Positions 14,601 to 28,400 of a stretch of 64,000 nt of DNA are shown in pieces (the first letter of the stretch is position 1; each line of letters starts with the position of its first letter). A program made the translations under genes and the position numbers. The stretch lies in contig NC_134465.1 of NCBI RefSeq assembly GCF_047948215.1, positions 40,586,153 through 40,650,152 on the forward strand, in the 5' to 3' direction. The stretch is from Lycorma delicatula. Its lineage: Eukaryota > Arthropoda > Insecta > Hemiptera > Fulgoridae. The notes under the pieces are model-generated. The model worked only from the letters and a program-made list of their open reading frames with translations. It had not been told where the DNA came from and did no database searches.

Positions 14601-17600
14601 TGTGATGATTCTGTCTAAGAAGATTACCATAGCGATCGAAATGTTTTTGGCAGATGTCCAATCGCGTTTGTTTATGCAACTGTGTGAGTTGTTTTGGGAC
14701 CCGTCTTGCACAGACTTTATGAAACCCAATTCTGTTGTGGATGATTTCGTAGGCAGAACCGTGACTAATTTGCAGACGATGTGCCGCTTCATCGATTGTT
14801 ACTCGTCTGTCTAAGAAATCCATGACACGTGCACGCTCAATTTTTTCCTCATTTGTGGCGGTAAACTGTCGTCCGGCTCCTTCGTCGTGCGTAACACTTG
14901 TGCCGTTTTTAAATTGTTCAATCCATTCGTAGATACACTGTTGCGGCAACACACTGTACCGAAAGTCTTCGACGAATTTCGGCTCCTGATACACCTTCCG
15001 ACTACAAAAAACGGATCGCTGAACGTTGCACTTCTTTGCTGCAAACAGAAAACGGAGCAGCCATGTTAACGGCAGGGCAGCGATAATGGAACTAACCTAG
15101 CAACCAAACCTGCAGAGACATAACAACAATTAAACCACGCATGTGTCATCTACGCAACACGACAGTACTACCAACATAAACAAAAATATAACTAAATTGC
15201 GGATAATAATTGACTTACCCTCGTATAAAAAAAAAATGTAGATTAATAAAACGTGTACAAAATAAAATAAAAGGATTTTATAGTGGTAAATTGAAACAGC
15301 AGTTATTTGAATGTACCCCAACCAGGTTGGTGTAATGGTGAATGCGTCTTCCCAAATCAGCTGATTTGGAAGTCGAGAGTTCCAGCGTTCAAGTCCTAGT
15401 AAAGATAGTTATTTTTACACGGGTTTGAATACTAGATGGTGGATACCGGTGTTCTTTGATGGTTGGATTTCAATTAACCACATATTTCAGGAATGGCCGA
15501 AGTGAGACTGTACAAGACTACAATTCATTTACACTCATACATATCATCCTCATTCGTACTCTAAAGTATTATATGAAAGGTTATCAGATAACCTTTTGAA
15601 AAATTCAAAAATGGTCGCACAAGTGTTACGCATGACGAAGGAGCCGGACGACCGTTTACCGCCACAAATAAGGAAAACATTGACGTGCCCGTGACATGGA
15701 TTTCTTAGACAGACGAGTAACTATTGATGAAGTGGCACATCGTCTGCAAATTAGTCACGGTTCTGCCTACGTAATCATCCACAACAGACTTGTGTTTCAT
15801 AAAGTCTGTGCAAGATGGGTCCCAAAACAACAGTTGCATAAACAAACGCGATTACTGTAGGCTAAACAGGAAAAGAAATAAGTTATTTGCGTGTACGTTT
15901 CAGTATTTGTTAACGAGCGTGCAAAGAATTAAGGTTTATTTAGTTTACATCTTTTAAATATTCATTTTCTTGTTTTTTTTTTGAAAATTGGAAATTTTAC
16001 ACGAATAACAATTTTGATGCTACTTAAACTTGAAATAATTAACCTAATGACGCAAAACTTCTCCTTTCAAAATAGAAAGAACTTTTAAAATGCGATTCAA
16101 TCGATGTTTATTTTTTATATATATTTTTTTTTTAAGAAAGAGAAAAGATTTAATTAAAACTTACCTTTGTAAGCGTACGGACACATTCCGTGATCGTCCC
16201 ATTTTTGTGTCCAACCACTATCTTCTTCTTGTAATGCTGTACAAATCTGTAACGATTAAATAAATGAATGAACTGAATTTTCAGAGCAGTAGTTGGGTTT
16301 TTTTTTTGATTCATCAGTTGATTTTTTCTTAACCGTTAATACATTAAAACTGAAGGCTTTTAGTCCCTTAATAAGTTTAATATTCCTTTGAAGAAAAAAT
16401 AAAATTATCGATTACTATAATAAGCATCTGTTCCTTTTCAAAATATACCAACAACGATCCTTTTTAGGGATGCGTATAGGGAACCTCAACATTCTTTTAC
16501 ATGTTGTTGGAGTTTGTTTCAGAATTGAATTCTAGTTTAGTTAAATCGAATCACAAAGTAAATATAAAATGTATATATGACGGTGGTTTTGAAATACACC
16601 CGTAATCCAACTCCATCCTTTTATGGGTGGTTACAGGAAAATCTTGGAATTCAGTTCTTAGATAGGTAGAGATACTGAGAGTTGCATTTCAAGGTTCTAT
16701 ATTTTCTGTAGATTTGTATATAACCCTTTTCAGTCTCAGAAGGGAATGACAAAAAAAATTCTTTAATTTTTAAGGTAATCCATTCTGAGTTTCATGATAC
16801 TCGCTATTCCACGATTTAAATGGTTCACGGTTCTTAAACTTAAAAAACCAAAAAAAAAAAAAAAAAAATGCGATCGGGTAGTACACTCGATTCCGTATGG
16901 GTCAGGTTTACTAATTTTAGGGGTTTTAAACACATTTTATTCGATTGCTTTTTGGATATTCCGAAAACTTCAAACGATCTCACAAATTTATTTATCTTAT
17001 TGAAGATGTTGAGGTTAACACGTGCACTAAATACCTCGGCATGTGGATCGAGAAGAATCTCGATCCGATGTGGTTCTTCAACCCACATCGGATGTGAACA
17101 TCCGAGCGTACCGAGAGTATTGTTACCAAGTTAGGTCAACTTATAGGAAGCCACAAAGGACCCCGGGCGTCCAACAGGCGATTTATTCTGCAGGTGGCTT
17201 TATCCATAATTTTCTATGCGGCCCCTGCCTGGATGGATACATTTACCTGTAAAAGGAACGTTGATAAGATGTCGTCTATTCAGCGGCGAATTGTCATGAA
17301 AATTATTGCGGCATACAGGAATGTTTCCCGTAATACAGTTGAAATGGTTTCAGGCATCCCTCCTGTTCTGCCAAGGGCTCAAATGCTGTACGGGTATATA
17401 ACGAAATGCCTAAAGTTGAGGCTACACAAATCCTTTTGAGAGAATTGCAAGAAGTCTGGAATGTTTCTCCTACGGGAGAATGGACAAGACGCATTATGCA
17501 TAGCATTGTTCAGCGTGGCTTTGGGGAGGTGGGATTCTACCTCTCCCAGCTGCTAACCGGGCATGGGGAGTTTGAGGGGTACCTGTGCCTGGTTGGTAAA

Positions 17601-20600
17601 CGCGTTACCTCTGTTGTAGATATTGCGAATCCCAGGACACACCGGAGCACACTATATACCACTGTTGTAGGTGGGACGGTGTTCGACAGGAGCTGGGTTT
17701 GACCTGGCTTACCCCAGAGAGGACTATGAGTTATATGCTTTACAGTGGGCAAGCCTGGAGAAATTTGGATGAGCTAGCTACTGGAATTTTGAAGACAAAA
17801 TCCCGTGACGGTTGGGACCTCGATCGTATGTAACCGTGCGTGTGTTTAGTTGGAGAGGGCAGACTCGATCTAGAGAGGACGGTTCGTCGAGGTGGGCCGT
17901 TCTTGTTGAGGTATCGGGGACCCTTATGGTAGTTTTTTTTATAATGACAACTGGAAGCTGGATAGCCTCATATAGGAACACTGCTAAAAAAACTGCACAG
18001 CAAGCGGGATACGCTAACGGGTTGCTAATAGTAATGGCTTACTACCCAACCTGCCATGCCGGACATACTGCCGGTAGATGGAAAAGGCTGTTAAGAGTAG
18101 AAAGGACACTCCCTACGCTGTTCTATGCTTAACTGCGGGTCCGGGGTAGAAAAAAAATTATCTAAGTTTGTGCATAGAAATATCAAAGTTTTATTGTACA
18201 GTGAACAATTATTCGAACCTTGAACCTTCCAGATGAAAGGCTGTCTCTACCGTTCCATTATCGAGGTCAGAGAGTTTCATTAGTTGTAAGTTTAATTTGT
18301 AATATATTTTTTTATTATAAATTTTAATGTATATACATTGCTCATAACGTACAGAAATGATTGATAAACAGATAATTTTTTTTTATTTCACCGTCATAAA
18401 AAACGAATTAAAGTTTGAATTAAATACCTTTTTTTTATCACTTCTTAAATATATGTCATTCTAACTAAAAATATAGCCGAACAATAATATCGGTTGAAAC
18501 CATCATATAAAGCAGTGTTAACGACACCAAGAAATTATAAGTAATTGAAAATTTTCTTACTAAAAACCGAAATACACAGTGTTCAAAAAGTGACCCAACC
18601 TTACGGGAAAATGAGCCCACCTTATGTGCATACACAACCTTATGTTGAAATCGATCTCCGTTCTGCGATTCACATAATCGAATACGACGTTGCACGCTCT
18701 TAAACTCATTTTTTCATGTTTGTTGAGGAATTAAAGCGACACGTCGTTCGATTTCGCTTTGCGTTTCGGGAATAGCGTGAGATTGAGTTTTGTAAGCGTC
18801 ATTCAAAAGGTATCACCACAAGAAAACGTCAGGATGGGATAAATCAAGAGACCGAGGGTGGCATAACCCCTTCGAAATCACTTTTCCGTGAAAACACCGA
18901 TCCAAGAAAGTCATCGTCCTGCTAAAACCGCGTGTACTCTAGCCGGTCTTCAGGTATATTGTTTATTATTCGTGGCACCATCTATATGTATCGCTCACTG
19001 TTCACCGGGCCGTGAAAGAATAGGATTCGCCTACACGACATCGCACATCAAACTCCCACATCTTGTCCGTGCAGCCGATGTGCGATTTTCCATACACTAA
19101 ATGCGTAAATTCTGTGTATCCATCCAGGTGAAACCGTGCTCGTTAGACCGAAATCGATCGTCGAGTTCTTTCCCGTCTGGCGTTGCTGATGACGTGAATC
19201 GCTACAGAAAGCTACACGTTTTCCAGTGTCTTTAGATAATAACTCGTAAACGACACGAATTCTGTGAGGATGGATCTTTAAACTATTGCGCGATGTCGTG
19301 TAGGCACTACTGACGAAGAGACCGGACCGGCTAAATAGGCGTAACACGACTTCGTGGGACTAACAGAATATACGACTTGCACGTCGATCAACTTTTCTGG
19401 TGTTAGCGCTTTCGGTCGACCGTTTTTGGCCGCATCTGCCGCATTCCCTGTCTCTTGGAACTCGTCGTACAGTCCCTTGATGGAGGACTTGATTGGTGAC
19501 TCCACCCCGTAATTTTTTGTGAAGGCATTCTGGTTCCGAGCATAACCGACACATCTAATGTATCGGGTAACAATGAATATTCTCTGATGCCTAGTGTAAC
19601 CTGTTTTACGTTAATTTTCCTCAATTAGTCCTACAACAAAAGAAGGAAAAGTTCTTCCCCAAGGTTTCGGAACTTTTTGAACACAATGCATATATTACGT
19701 ATTAATTCAGTTAGATCTTTAAAAATATTTTTTAAAACCTTTTGATATGGAAAAGAAGTAATAAAAACACAGAAAATTGTATTTCATTTATTATTATATT
19801 TCAGTTTTATTTTGCATGAATCCGTATTACTGTTAGTATTTTCTCTTAACTCATATTTAACAAAAATGAACACTATTGACTCCTCTTACTTGTTTTTTCG
19901 TTATATTTTAATTTTCCACTTTTTAACTAACAGTAAACATTGATCACGTTGTTATTACATTCTTTTCTGTATCTTTAACTCGTTCTCATTTCAACAAACG
20001 ATTTCGTAAATAGATAATAATTTATTATGTTTTTTTAAATCTTGGAAGAAATGTGAAAAAATTTAAAATAAATTTTATTTTTAAAAAAATATATAAAAAT
20101 TGTAATCGGATTACTTACTTCATAATACGCAAGGAAGCCTTTTGCTTTAGTATAATTTCCAGGAACTCCACCGCCAGCTTCTTTGTTAATATATGTACCG
20201 AGATTGTAATTATTATTACCGGCACTAAGAGTAAATGTACGTCCATAAAACGGCACACCGATAACCATTTTATTAGGCGGACATCCGTAATCGACCCATA
20301 ATTGGATACCATCGTTCTGAAATAATAATTGCAAAAATATCAAAGAAAAACAGTTTACAAAAAGAATAAAGTAACTCAAAAATTGTGTACAAAAAATTAA
20401 AAAATCTCTAACTACGAGGGTAAGTCAATTATTATCCGCAATGTAGTTATAAATTTTATTGCAATACAAATAGGAAACTTACATGTACATCGTTTTTCAA
20501 CGTAGTTCCCTTGCATTTCAACGCACTTGGTTCATCGTTGCACATGCTTCCTGATGCCCTCATAAAAGAAAGTTTTCGGTTGAGCTGCGAGTTAGCGTTT

Positions 20601-23600
20601 TTGTAATTAACGGTTTTTTCGGTTAGTTTATCGTTAGTAATGTTTTACGGGACGGTTTAGTTCGTTTTTGTTCAAGATTTTACTTATGAATTTTGGTTTA
20701 GGTGTTTAGCGTTCGACAGGGTTGCGTGTTGGACTCATCCTTCCGTCGGGTAGGGATGTCTACCCCTTCGGGATCAAGATGTAGGGCCTATTTAAGGCTG
20801 ATTTTATTAAGTGTTTTTGAAGCGCATATGCTTTATTAAAGCGAACGTTTCTTGCCCCACCTTCGTGAACGTATTACGTACCGCAATATCGATCAGGCGT
20901 ACACAAAATATATAAGTGTAGCGATACTGTTATTTTTTAGTTTACTAATTCGGTGGAATTTGAGGATTAAGCGTTTAATTCTTTTGCTAATGTGCGCAGT
21001 ACGATAATTTTAGGGTCTATCCAGAGGGAAGGATATTTTATTTTATTTACTTCTTCTAGTTTGGGACACTGACTTGGAACTTTTGGGTTTTTTTGAACGC
21101 ACGGTTAAATTATTTAAGTTAGGAGGCTGCATACCGTGATTTGTAGAAAACGTCATAAACACGCTTTTTTCAACATTTGAGATTAGTAATTTAAAATAAA
21201 TGTAAAAAATAATATTGCTTTACCTTTAAATTTGTATTTAATACCGATTAACGATTTAAAAACTCTGAATTTGTGCGTCTGTTGGAAATAGTTTTCACTA
21301 ACATCTTCTTAATTGTGAATTTCTTACGTTTATGTTTTACTGTCACTTTTTTTGTTTGTTCGTATTTTAAATAATAATTAATATGCAAGTTAATACGTTT
21401 TTTTTTTGTCTTCAGTCATTTGACTGGTTTTATGCAGCTCTCCAAGATTTCCTATCTAGTGCTAGTCGTTTCATTTCAGTATACCCTCTACATCCTACAT
21501 CCCTAACAATTTGTTTTACATATTCCAAACGTGGCCTGCCTACAAATTTTTTCCTTCTACCTGTCCTTCCAATATTAAAGCGACTATTCCAGGATGCCTT
21601 AGTATGTGGCCTATAAGTCTGTCTCTTCTTTTAACTATATTTTTCCAAATGCTTCTTTCTTCATCTATTTGCCGCAATACCTCTTCATTTGTCACTTTAT
21701 CCACCCATCTGATTTTTAACATTCTCCTATAGCACAACATTTCAGAAGCTTCTAATCTTTTATTCTCAGATACTCCGATTGTCCAAGCTTCACTACAATA
21801 TAAAGCGACACTCCAAACATATACTTTCAAAAAATTTTTCCTGACATTTAAATTAATTTTTGATGTAAACAAATTATATTTCTGATTGAAGGCTTTAATG
21901 CGTATGTAACATCTATTTTTATTTTATAATTAATTGTGCTTTTTGTGATTCTGCTGTGATTAAGATTTTACCACTGTTTCTTTTGATCTGTCCAAGCAAA
22001 TGCTGGGGAAGCTAACTAATTTATCCTTAACAGTATACCCGTTTCTCATGCGTTTTATATAATATATTATTATGTACCGATAGGAATAAAACATTTATTA
22101 TTTATTATTATTTTATTTATTTAATGTAATTATTATTTATTATAATGTAAGTATAATATATAAAATAATGTAAGTATTTATTTATTTAGTGTAATAAAAC
22201 ATTAAAATACATCTTTTTTATTGAAATTCGTAGCACGCATTTTAAATGTAGATCACAAGAGTGTGCGAATTTGTTCATTTACTTAAATGACGTTTTCTGC
22301 ATTACCTTCTATTAAACTCTTCTCCGATCGATCGATTTAAACGAGATACAGAATTGGAATATAGAATTTAACGAGTTGATTTTGATTATTTCAGTTTTAA
22401 GAAACTATAGATTTTGTCTACTAATCTTAATTAAATTCTAACAAAACTCAAGTTTCCTGTAAATCTAATCTACTCAATAACCGGTTCGACTTGGAAATCT
22501 CCAAGATTTGTGCGATTAGAAAAACTCCTAGAATTAACCGTAATTAATTACCTGTATTATGATATTTAATTATTTAATTTAAAAATTAAAAAAAAAAGTC
22601 ATACCACATTCAATGTTTCATAGGCCCACTGGTCGTGCGGTCTTTTATACAAAGGACTGTGTACATCGGCAAATCCACCCCAATTTCCTCTTAAATCATA
22701 CGTCATTGCATGAATCGCATCTACTAATCTGTAAAAAGAAATTTATGTATTTGAAAGAGAATCGATGAATCATTGGCGAGTAAAAAAATAATAAATAATT
22801 TATAGTACTTTATTTACTTTTACGTATTTTTCCACAAGTATAGTCGTATGAAATAAATATATAAGAGGCATATTTTATAAAAATAAGCATTTTTATTTTA
22901 TAAATAAAATTCCCCGTAAGGGAAGACACCTCCTTGTGACGATCCCATTCGCCACATCACCCCTTCCGTTCCTAGTCCTGACGGGCTTTACCGGAGGTCA
23001 TCTTTTAGACCCTCTTATCTTGATAACACAACACAGTCATCTGTTTCGCCTCTGTCAGGATGCCACCGATGCAAATCTGCTTCGGCAGACGTTTCCATCA
23101 CTGTACTTACACAATCTACTATCGCATTTATATGGCCTCTTCAAACCACGACCACCTACCATAATTTATAACTATCAAATTAGCCTATTTGCGGAAGCGC
23201 GATCTCGGCGCCTTTAACACCGAAGGTCTCATACAAAACGTCTTCCTATATCTAGCTTCAGTTAGACTAAACACTAAGATCGTTACTCGATTGGGTCTTT
23301 AAACACCAGAAATACTATCCTCGTATCAACAAAACAAGTGTTGATAGCAATTTTTTCTTACGATTCAGTTTATTCTAAGTCTTCTTGATTTACTTTAAAA
23401 TCAAGAAACAGTCAGAAATTTAGGAAGGCTCTATTGAAAATATACCCTATTTCTCTCTGCTCTGGTCCGCTTTCGGGAGCAAGGTTAATGCCTGCACCGC
23501 AGCTCCAGTGAAAGCCGCCTTTCACAAAAGACACCGTTAGCCAATCAGAAATGTGATCCTCCTTCATGACCATTCCAGGCCTTACACAGCCGTTTGGACA

Positions 23601-25450
23601 CGGGATAAACTACACGAAATTTACTGGGTAAACTTAAAAACACCTCCCGTTCGATCCAGTTTTATTCCCTTGCAATTTCTTTTTTTTGGGCTATTGAAGG
23701 AGGCGATTTCAGAGCGACCACGAAGTAGGGAATTTCAAAGGCTCTTGACGAGTCCTCAACCGGTTTTTTTGTCGATCTCGACAACAAAACGGGTTGTTTT
23801 GTCAACCCGACTTTTTGTCGGGATACTATAGTTTTCATATGGCCCCCAAATTAACGCGTCCAATACGATTTAAGAAATTACCATTCAACTGATTTCTAGC
23901 TACTAAAGAAAAATGTGGCATTGCACCGTCGTGCTGGGAAATCATTTGCAATCTAATTTGTAAAGATATATCCTTCAAAATAGCCGGTGAATTATATTTC
24001 AACAAATTAACGTATGAATCTCCTGTAAGATTTTCATTGAAAACAAACGGTCCAAAAATTTTGTCGTAAATAATGCCACAGTAAATATTATTGTGAAATC
24101 TATGTTAGAAATTAGTTTCCTTAGTATCGTGTGAATTGTGTTCAATCCATAAATGGCTAAAATTACACCGGCATATTCTTCATAACACAACTGAAACGGC
24201 ATTTTTACACGACGATATGACAATACTACACTTTGTATGATAATTTATGACAACAGATTCAAATGAAATTCACAGTTTTAAATATTGTTGACCAGCTGTT
24301 AGTATTGTTAACCAATAAAATAACTTTTTTAAATATTTCTAAAGTAACATACATTTCAATTTAATTTTTTTTTGTGCAATTATTTTGTTTTACCTGTATA
24401 AATTATGGAATATACGAAGTTTTATAAATTTTTTATTTCTTTTAAAATTATTTTCTGTAATTAGCGTACTCGTTTTTTAAAATATGTTTATTAAGTACAG
24501 AAATAATAATACGATTTTCTGTCTATTTTTCATCGGTTTGGCTTCTATAAAAAACCGATTTTTTAAAGTTTTAATGTACATTTAATGGCCATTTTTACAA
24601 TAATTTTCTAAGAATTAATTTCTCTACAAGTTTTATTACTAAAGCTACCGCATTTATTAGTCATTTAACAAAGCTGTTGTATTGCAAACCTTAAAAACTT
24701 GTTTTTAGACTTAGAATTTTGTGTTTTACACCGGATATCTTTAAAACTATTGGAATTGCAGTTCTGAGCCATGTTTTATCCTATTTCCCAGCTCAAATTA
24801 AATAATAAACCACCAACTTTACTGCTTAATTTGGGTCGCAGAAATTATAGTAGGGCTTCGTTTTATTAAAAAAGCTGAAATCCGGACGTAATTTTTCGTT
24901 AACCGTAACTTGAAAATTTTCAAACCTATGTTTCCAGACGTGTTTCCTATGCGTTTCCAGACATATGTTTATATGGACTTTTTTCATTATCACCAGTAAA
25001 ACATGGCCTGAATGTTTCTCCGTTTCTTCGTGGGAGAGCTATGTATACATATATATATTTCAAATTCTTTCTTTTATTTCTTTCACTTTTACAAAATTAA
25101 TAATTAATGGAATAATCCTAATACTAATTATAATTGTACTCTAAGGTTATCTATTCATAGTCTAGAACTCAATATTAACATTGTTTTATAGTACAATTTA
25201 ATATTTATTACTTAACTTAATTATACTTAATTTATATGATTTATAATCGGAAGTGAGTTTTGTAAAAGATGAAAGATTAGGTGTCCAGAAGGATCTTTCC
25301 CGTTTTGTGGCACCATCCCTTTTATATTAATCTGTTTAGTTAGAGTAAGGGGACAAAAAGGAAATAGTTTTATCTTATATAGGAGAATTAGGTTTGGTTA
25401 TATAATCTTTGGTTATAATCTTTCTAAAATATATATATAACATCTTTCTG

Positions 25451-25494
<44 letters not shown>

Positions 25495-28400
25495 CAGAAT
25501 CTTTCTAAAATAGTGGGCTGGCTATAATTTTCGGATTCTATTTATAAAACTAAACAAAAAATATCTTTAGGAAAAATGCCAATTTCTCTTCATTCTCCCA
25601 CTGTCCGCCATTTTGTTATTTTTACATAATAATTTATATCTTAAGTTTGGATAAACGAATCACATTATACAGGGTTATCATAAAAGAATGGTGCGGTTTT
25701 GAACATGGTTTAAATTAAAACAGAATTACTTACAGTTTATGTTTTTTATTTTTCAAATTTATCGTCTCAAACATTTTTTTACATAATTAATAAATTTCAA
25801 TATGTGCGTCCTTAGTCGCTCGACAAATGTCCAAACTATACTCAACTTCTCTCCAAACATTAGTTAACATTTCTTCGTTAATGGTTGTCATCGCTTCATT
25901 AATCCTGTTTTTTAAGTGGTTTAGGTCGCGAATTTTTTGTGTATAAACAACGCTTTTGATGTACCCCCACAAGAAAAACTCGCAAGGTGTCAGGTCTGGA
26001 CTCCTTGGAGGCGAAAGTAGAGTCCTTGCCGGCGAAAGTATGGGTCCTTGCCGGCCTATCTATCGATCTCTAAATTTTTAGTTCAAAGCGTCCGTGACCA
26101 ATGCATTGAAGTGGGGGGGAGCACTATCTTGTTGGAAATGAAGGTGATGATTTCGAGTTCATCCGGCTGAGGAATGCAATAATCGGTTAACATGTCAAGA
26201 TACACAACTCCATTAATCGTTTTTTCGGCAAAGAAGAAAGGCTCTATTACACGATTTTTCATCACACCACACCAAACATTAACTTTAGGCGAATCGCGTT
26301 GTTTCTCAATAATTGCGTGTGGGTTTTCAGAGCCCCATATTCGTGAATTGTGTCTGTTAAACACATCCATTCACATGGAATGTAGCTTCGTCTGTAAAAA
26401 TTATATCATCTAAAAATGATTCGTTTTCACTTATTCTGTCCGACATTTCAACAGCGAAATTGTAACGTTTTACACCACCATCGGGTTTCAATTCCTGCAG
26501 TATCAGGATTTTATAAGCGTGTAATTTCAGTTTTTTATCTAAAACTTTGTGAACTGTTGATTTTGGAATACCTAATTCGACTCTTCGACGGGTTTCAGGA
26601 CTTCTAATTGCCGATCGTATAATTAGTTCAATCGTTTCGTCTGGTACACTTGGTCTGCCGGTTGATTTCTGTTTCTTAACTGATCCAGTTTCTTCGAATC
26701 GTTTGAACCAACGTGTTATGTTATTTTTGTGTGGTGGATCTCTTCCGAATTCACGTCGAAACGCACGTTGAACTAAAATTACGGATTTTAATTCAGCCAC
26801 CAATAAAACACACTTTGCTTTGTCTTTATCTGAGAACATAGTAACTCACTAAACTCACCGCAACAACAGTACAAGAACTGGCGTTGTGGTTACAACTGCT
26901 GATAAACAAACTTTTGGGTTGGAGACTTTCAGTGATATCAATAAAACACCTAGAAATTTCCCTACAATCTTCCTATGAATTACTGAAACCGCACCATTCT
27001 TTTATGATAACCCCGTATTTGGTAAGCGTCTTGGTAATAAATTTATAAAGTTATCAAAAAATTAGGATATAAATAATTTCGCAAATTACAAAATTGTGGC
27101 CATGTTTATTTTTCAATCCGTTATATCTCCATAAATATTAGTTTTATCAAAATTTATGTTATTTCATAAAATATTAATCCTCATATTTTGAACAAAATGA
27201 AATTTTATTTTTGAAAATCGGTTAAGAAATAGTCGAGTTATGGCAGAAAATTGATGATGTTGTAATTTTGTGTACTAATTATTAGGTCTATTATTGTGAA
27301 AAAATTATTACTTAATTTGATACAATTTACAATAGAATTAACAATAAATAAAAAAACAATTAATATTTAATCGAATTGAACGTAAAGTGGAGGACATGAA
27401 AACAGACACATAATTATTTTACTCGTATTTCTTTAACGCGAGTAAAATTAATGTAATTATAATAATAATAAGTAAATTTGTTATAAAAAAAATTATATAA
27501 TAGCTCAAATAAATAAATTAATACAGTAGAATAAATAAATAACAGATAAAATAAATAATTAATAATTAAACGACAAATTTAAATAAATAGATAATAGCAA
27601 AAATAAATGAGTATGGTATAATAAACAGTAATTCAAAAATAAAAATAATAATAAATACAAGTCTGAATCATTTGGAGATCTTACTTTTATGGCAACCAAT
27701 AGCCCGTATTCCGCATGCCGGGTTGTAGGAGCGGAGTAGAGACAACTTGCAGGAAGGACCCGCTTTTAAGTTTTACATACACTATAGTTCGCTTACATTG
27801 AGATCGATCTGACTTGACCGTTAAGTAAATCTTCTTTTAAATCTAGCGGATACGGAAAAAATTACATCTATAAAAGTATAAAAAAAAAAAAAAAAAAAAA
27901 AAATAGTTCGTTGAATTGGAGATCTGTTGTATAGTTTGTGAAAAATACTATATCAACTTTCCTTTCATAGGAAAACTGAATATTATGTATCTTAGATCGT
28001 TTTTGGACCAACTAATATTGTTACGGATGTTATTTTTAGTGATATTAATTTTTGGTTGGAGAATATTTACTTCAGATTTCAATGAAATAAAAAAATATAT
28101 TTTTCGGTTGTGAAAGATGTAATTTTAGTGATAAGCGTGCGCGCGCACACACATACACACACAAAATAAAAAATAAGGTACTTACTCGCATAATTCTGGT
28201 ACATGGTAACCTTCATTTAAACGGAATTTAGCTACTGGAACAGCCATCGTTATTTCCCAGCCTTTTCCTTCTTTATCAAATGCGGTTTTTAATTCTTCCA
28301 CAAAATAAAAGAAATTCTGTTTATCTGAAAAACTTCCTCCTCTATCTGCGGCTCCAGGATATTCCCAATCCAAATCGAATCCATCAAAATTGTATTTATT

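Noticed and set aside
14199..15069. Plus-strand frames across the M2 mariner
   Set aside because: Antisense shadows of the transposase on the minus strand.
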